A DNA stretch of 6,684 nt, taken from positions 1 to 6,684 of the forward strand of contig JAOZTW010000289.1 of the NCBI GenBank assembly GCA_029938985.1. Direction: 5' to 3'. The stretch comes from Bacteroidales bacterium (GTDB lineage: Bacteria > Bacteroidota > Bacteroidia > Bacteroidales > JAOZQN01). A program made the translations under genes and the position numbers. Positions 6,654 to 6,684 of this stretch are shown in pieces (position 1 is the first letter of the stretch; each line of letters begins with the position of its first letter). The notes under the pieces are model-generated. The model searched no databases, was not told the DNA's origin, and saw nothing but the letters and a program-made list of their open reading frames with translations.

Positions 6654-6684
6654 TTGTGACAATTAACTATATGATTTTCAATAA

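Noticed and set aside
6616..6682. Minus-strand frame open from the right edge for about 22 codons, possibly the end of a convergent gene
   Set aside because: The stretch is short, contains the hairpin at 6633-6653, and its codons (CAC, CCC, GAC) do not resemble those of the genes here. It is not enough to call a gene.

Overview
The window is strongly AT-rich DNA with A-rich gene leaders and no clear Shine-Dalgarno sequences. It encodes a very large cell-envelope protein with TPR, PD40 propeller, carboxypeptidase-regulatory-like and OmpA domains. These traits point to a member of the Bacteroidota (Flavobacteriia/Bacteroidia-like, probably environmental). This is inference from composition and domain architecture; no rRNA or marker gene is present.

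Layout, left to right. Positions 1-90 hold the last 29 codons of a plus-strand gene, followed after 5 bases by a GT-B-type glycosyltransferase (96-1322, +). The two look like part of a surface polysaccharide or glycan operon that extends off the left edge. The glycosyltransferase ends inside a 7-bp tandem repeat (1295-1336). The 132-bp convergent gap to the next gene contains a long imperfect inverted repeat (1316-1454). On the minus strand lies a 991-residue exported OmpA-family protein (1455-4430) with the same domain order as PorE of the type IX secretion system, but with an unusually long middle region. That region appears to hold three worn-down OmpA-like units ahead of the canonical C-terminal one.

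A 380-bp, extremely AT-rich divergent intergenic region (4431-4810) separates this gene from a 591-residue plus-strand protein (4811-6586). The latter is unrecognised, has a hydrophobic N-terminus, probably forms a beta-propeller, and may end in an SH3-like domain. The intergenic region contains a cluster of small dyad-symmetric sites, a direct repeat and weak Bacteroidota-type promoter candidates. A small hairpin (6633-6653) lies downstream of the last gene; nothing else is supportable at the right edge.

How the genes may work together: the OmpA-family protein probably anchors to peptidoglycan in the periplasm, and the divergent 591-residue protein is probably also exported. They may share the intergenic control region, but a functional link is not demonstrated. 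I found no mobile element gene, CRISPR array, tRNA or rRNA. No clear new multi-gene system is visible. The most unusual items are the degenerate OmpA-like units, the repeat-encoded C-terminus of the glycosyltransferase and the inverted repeat in the convergent gap.
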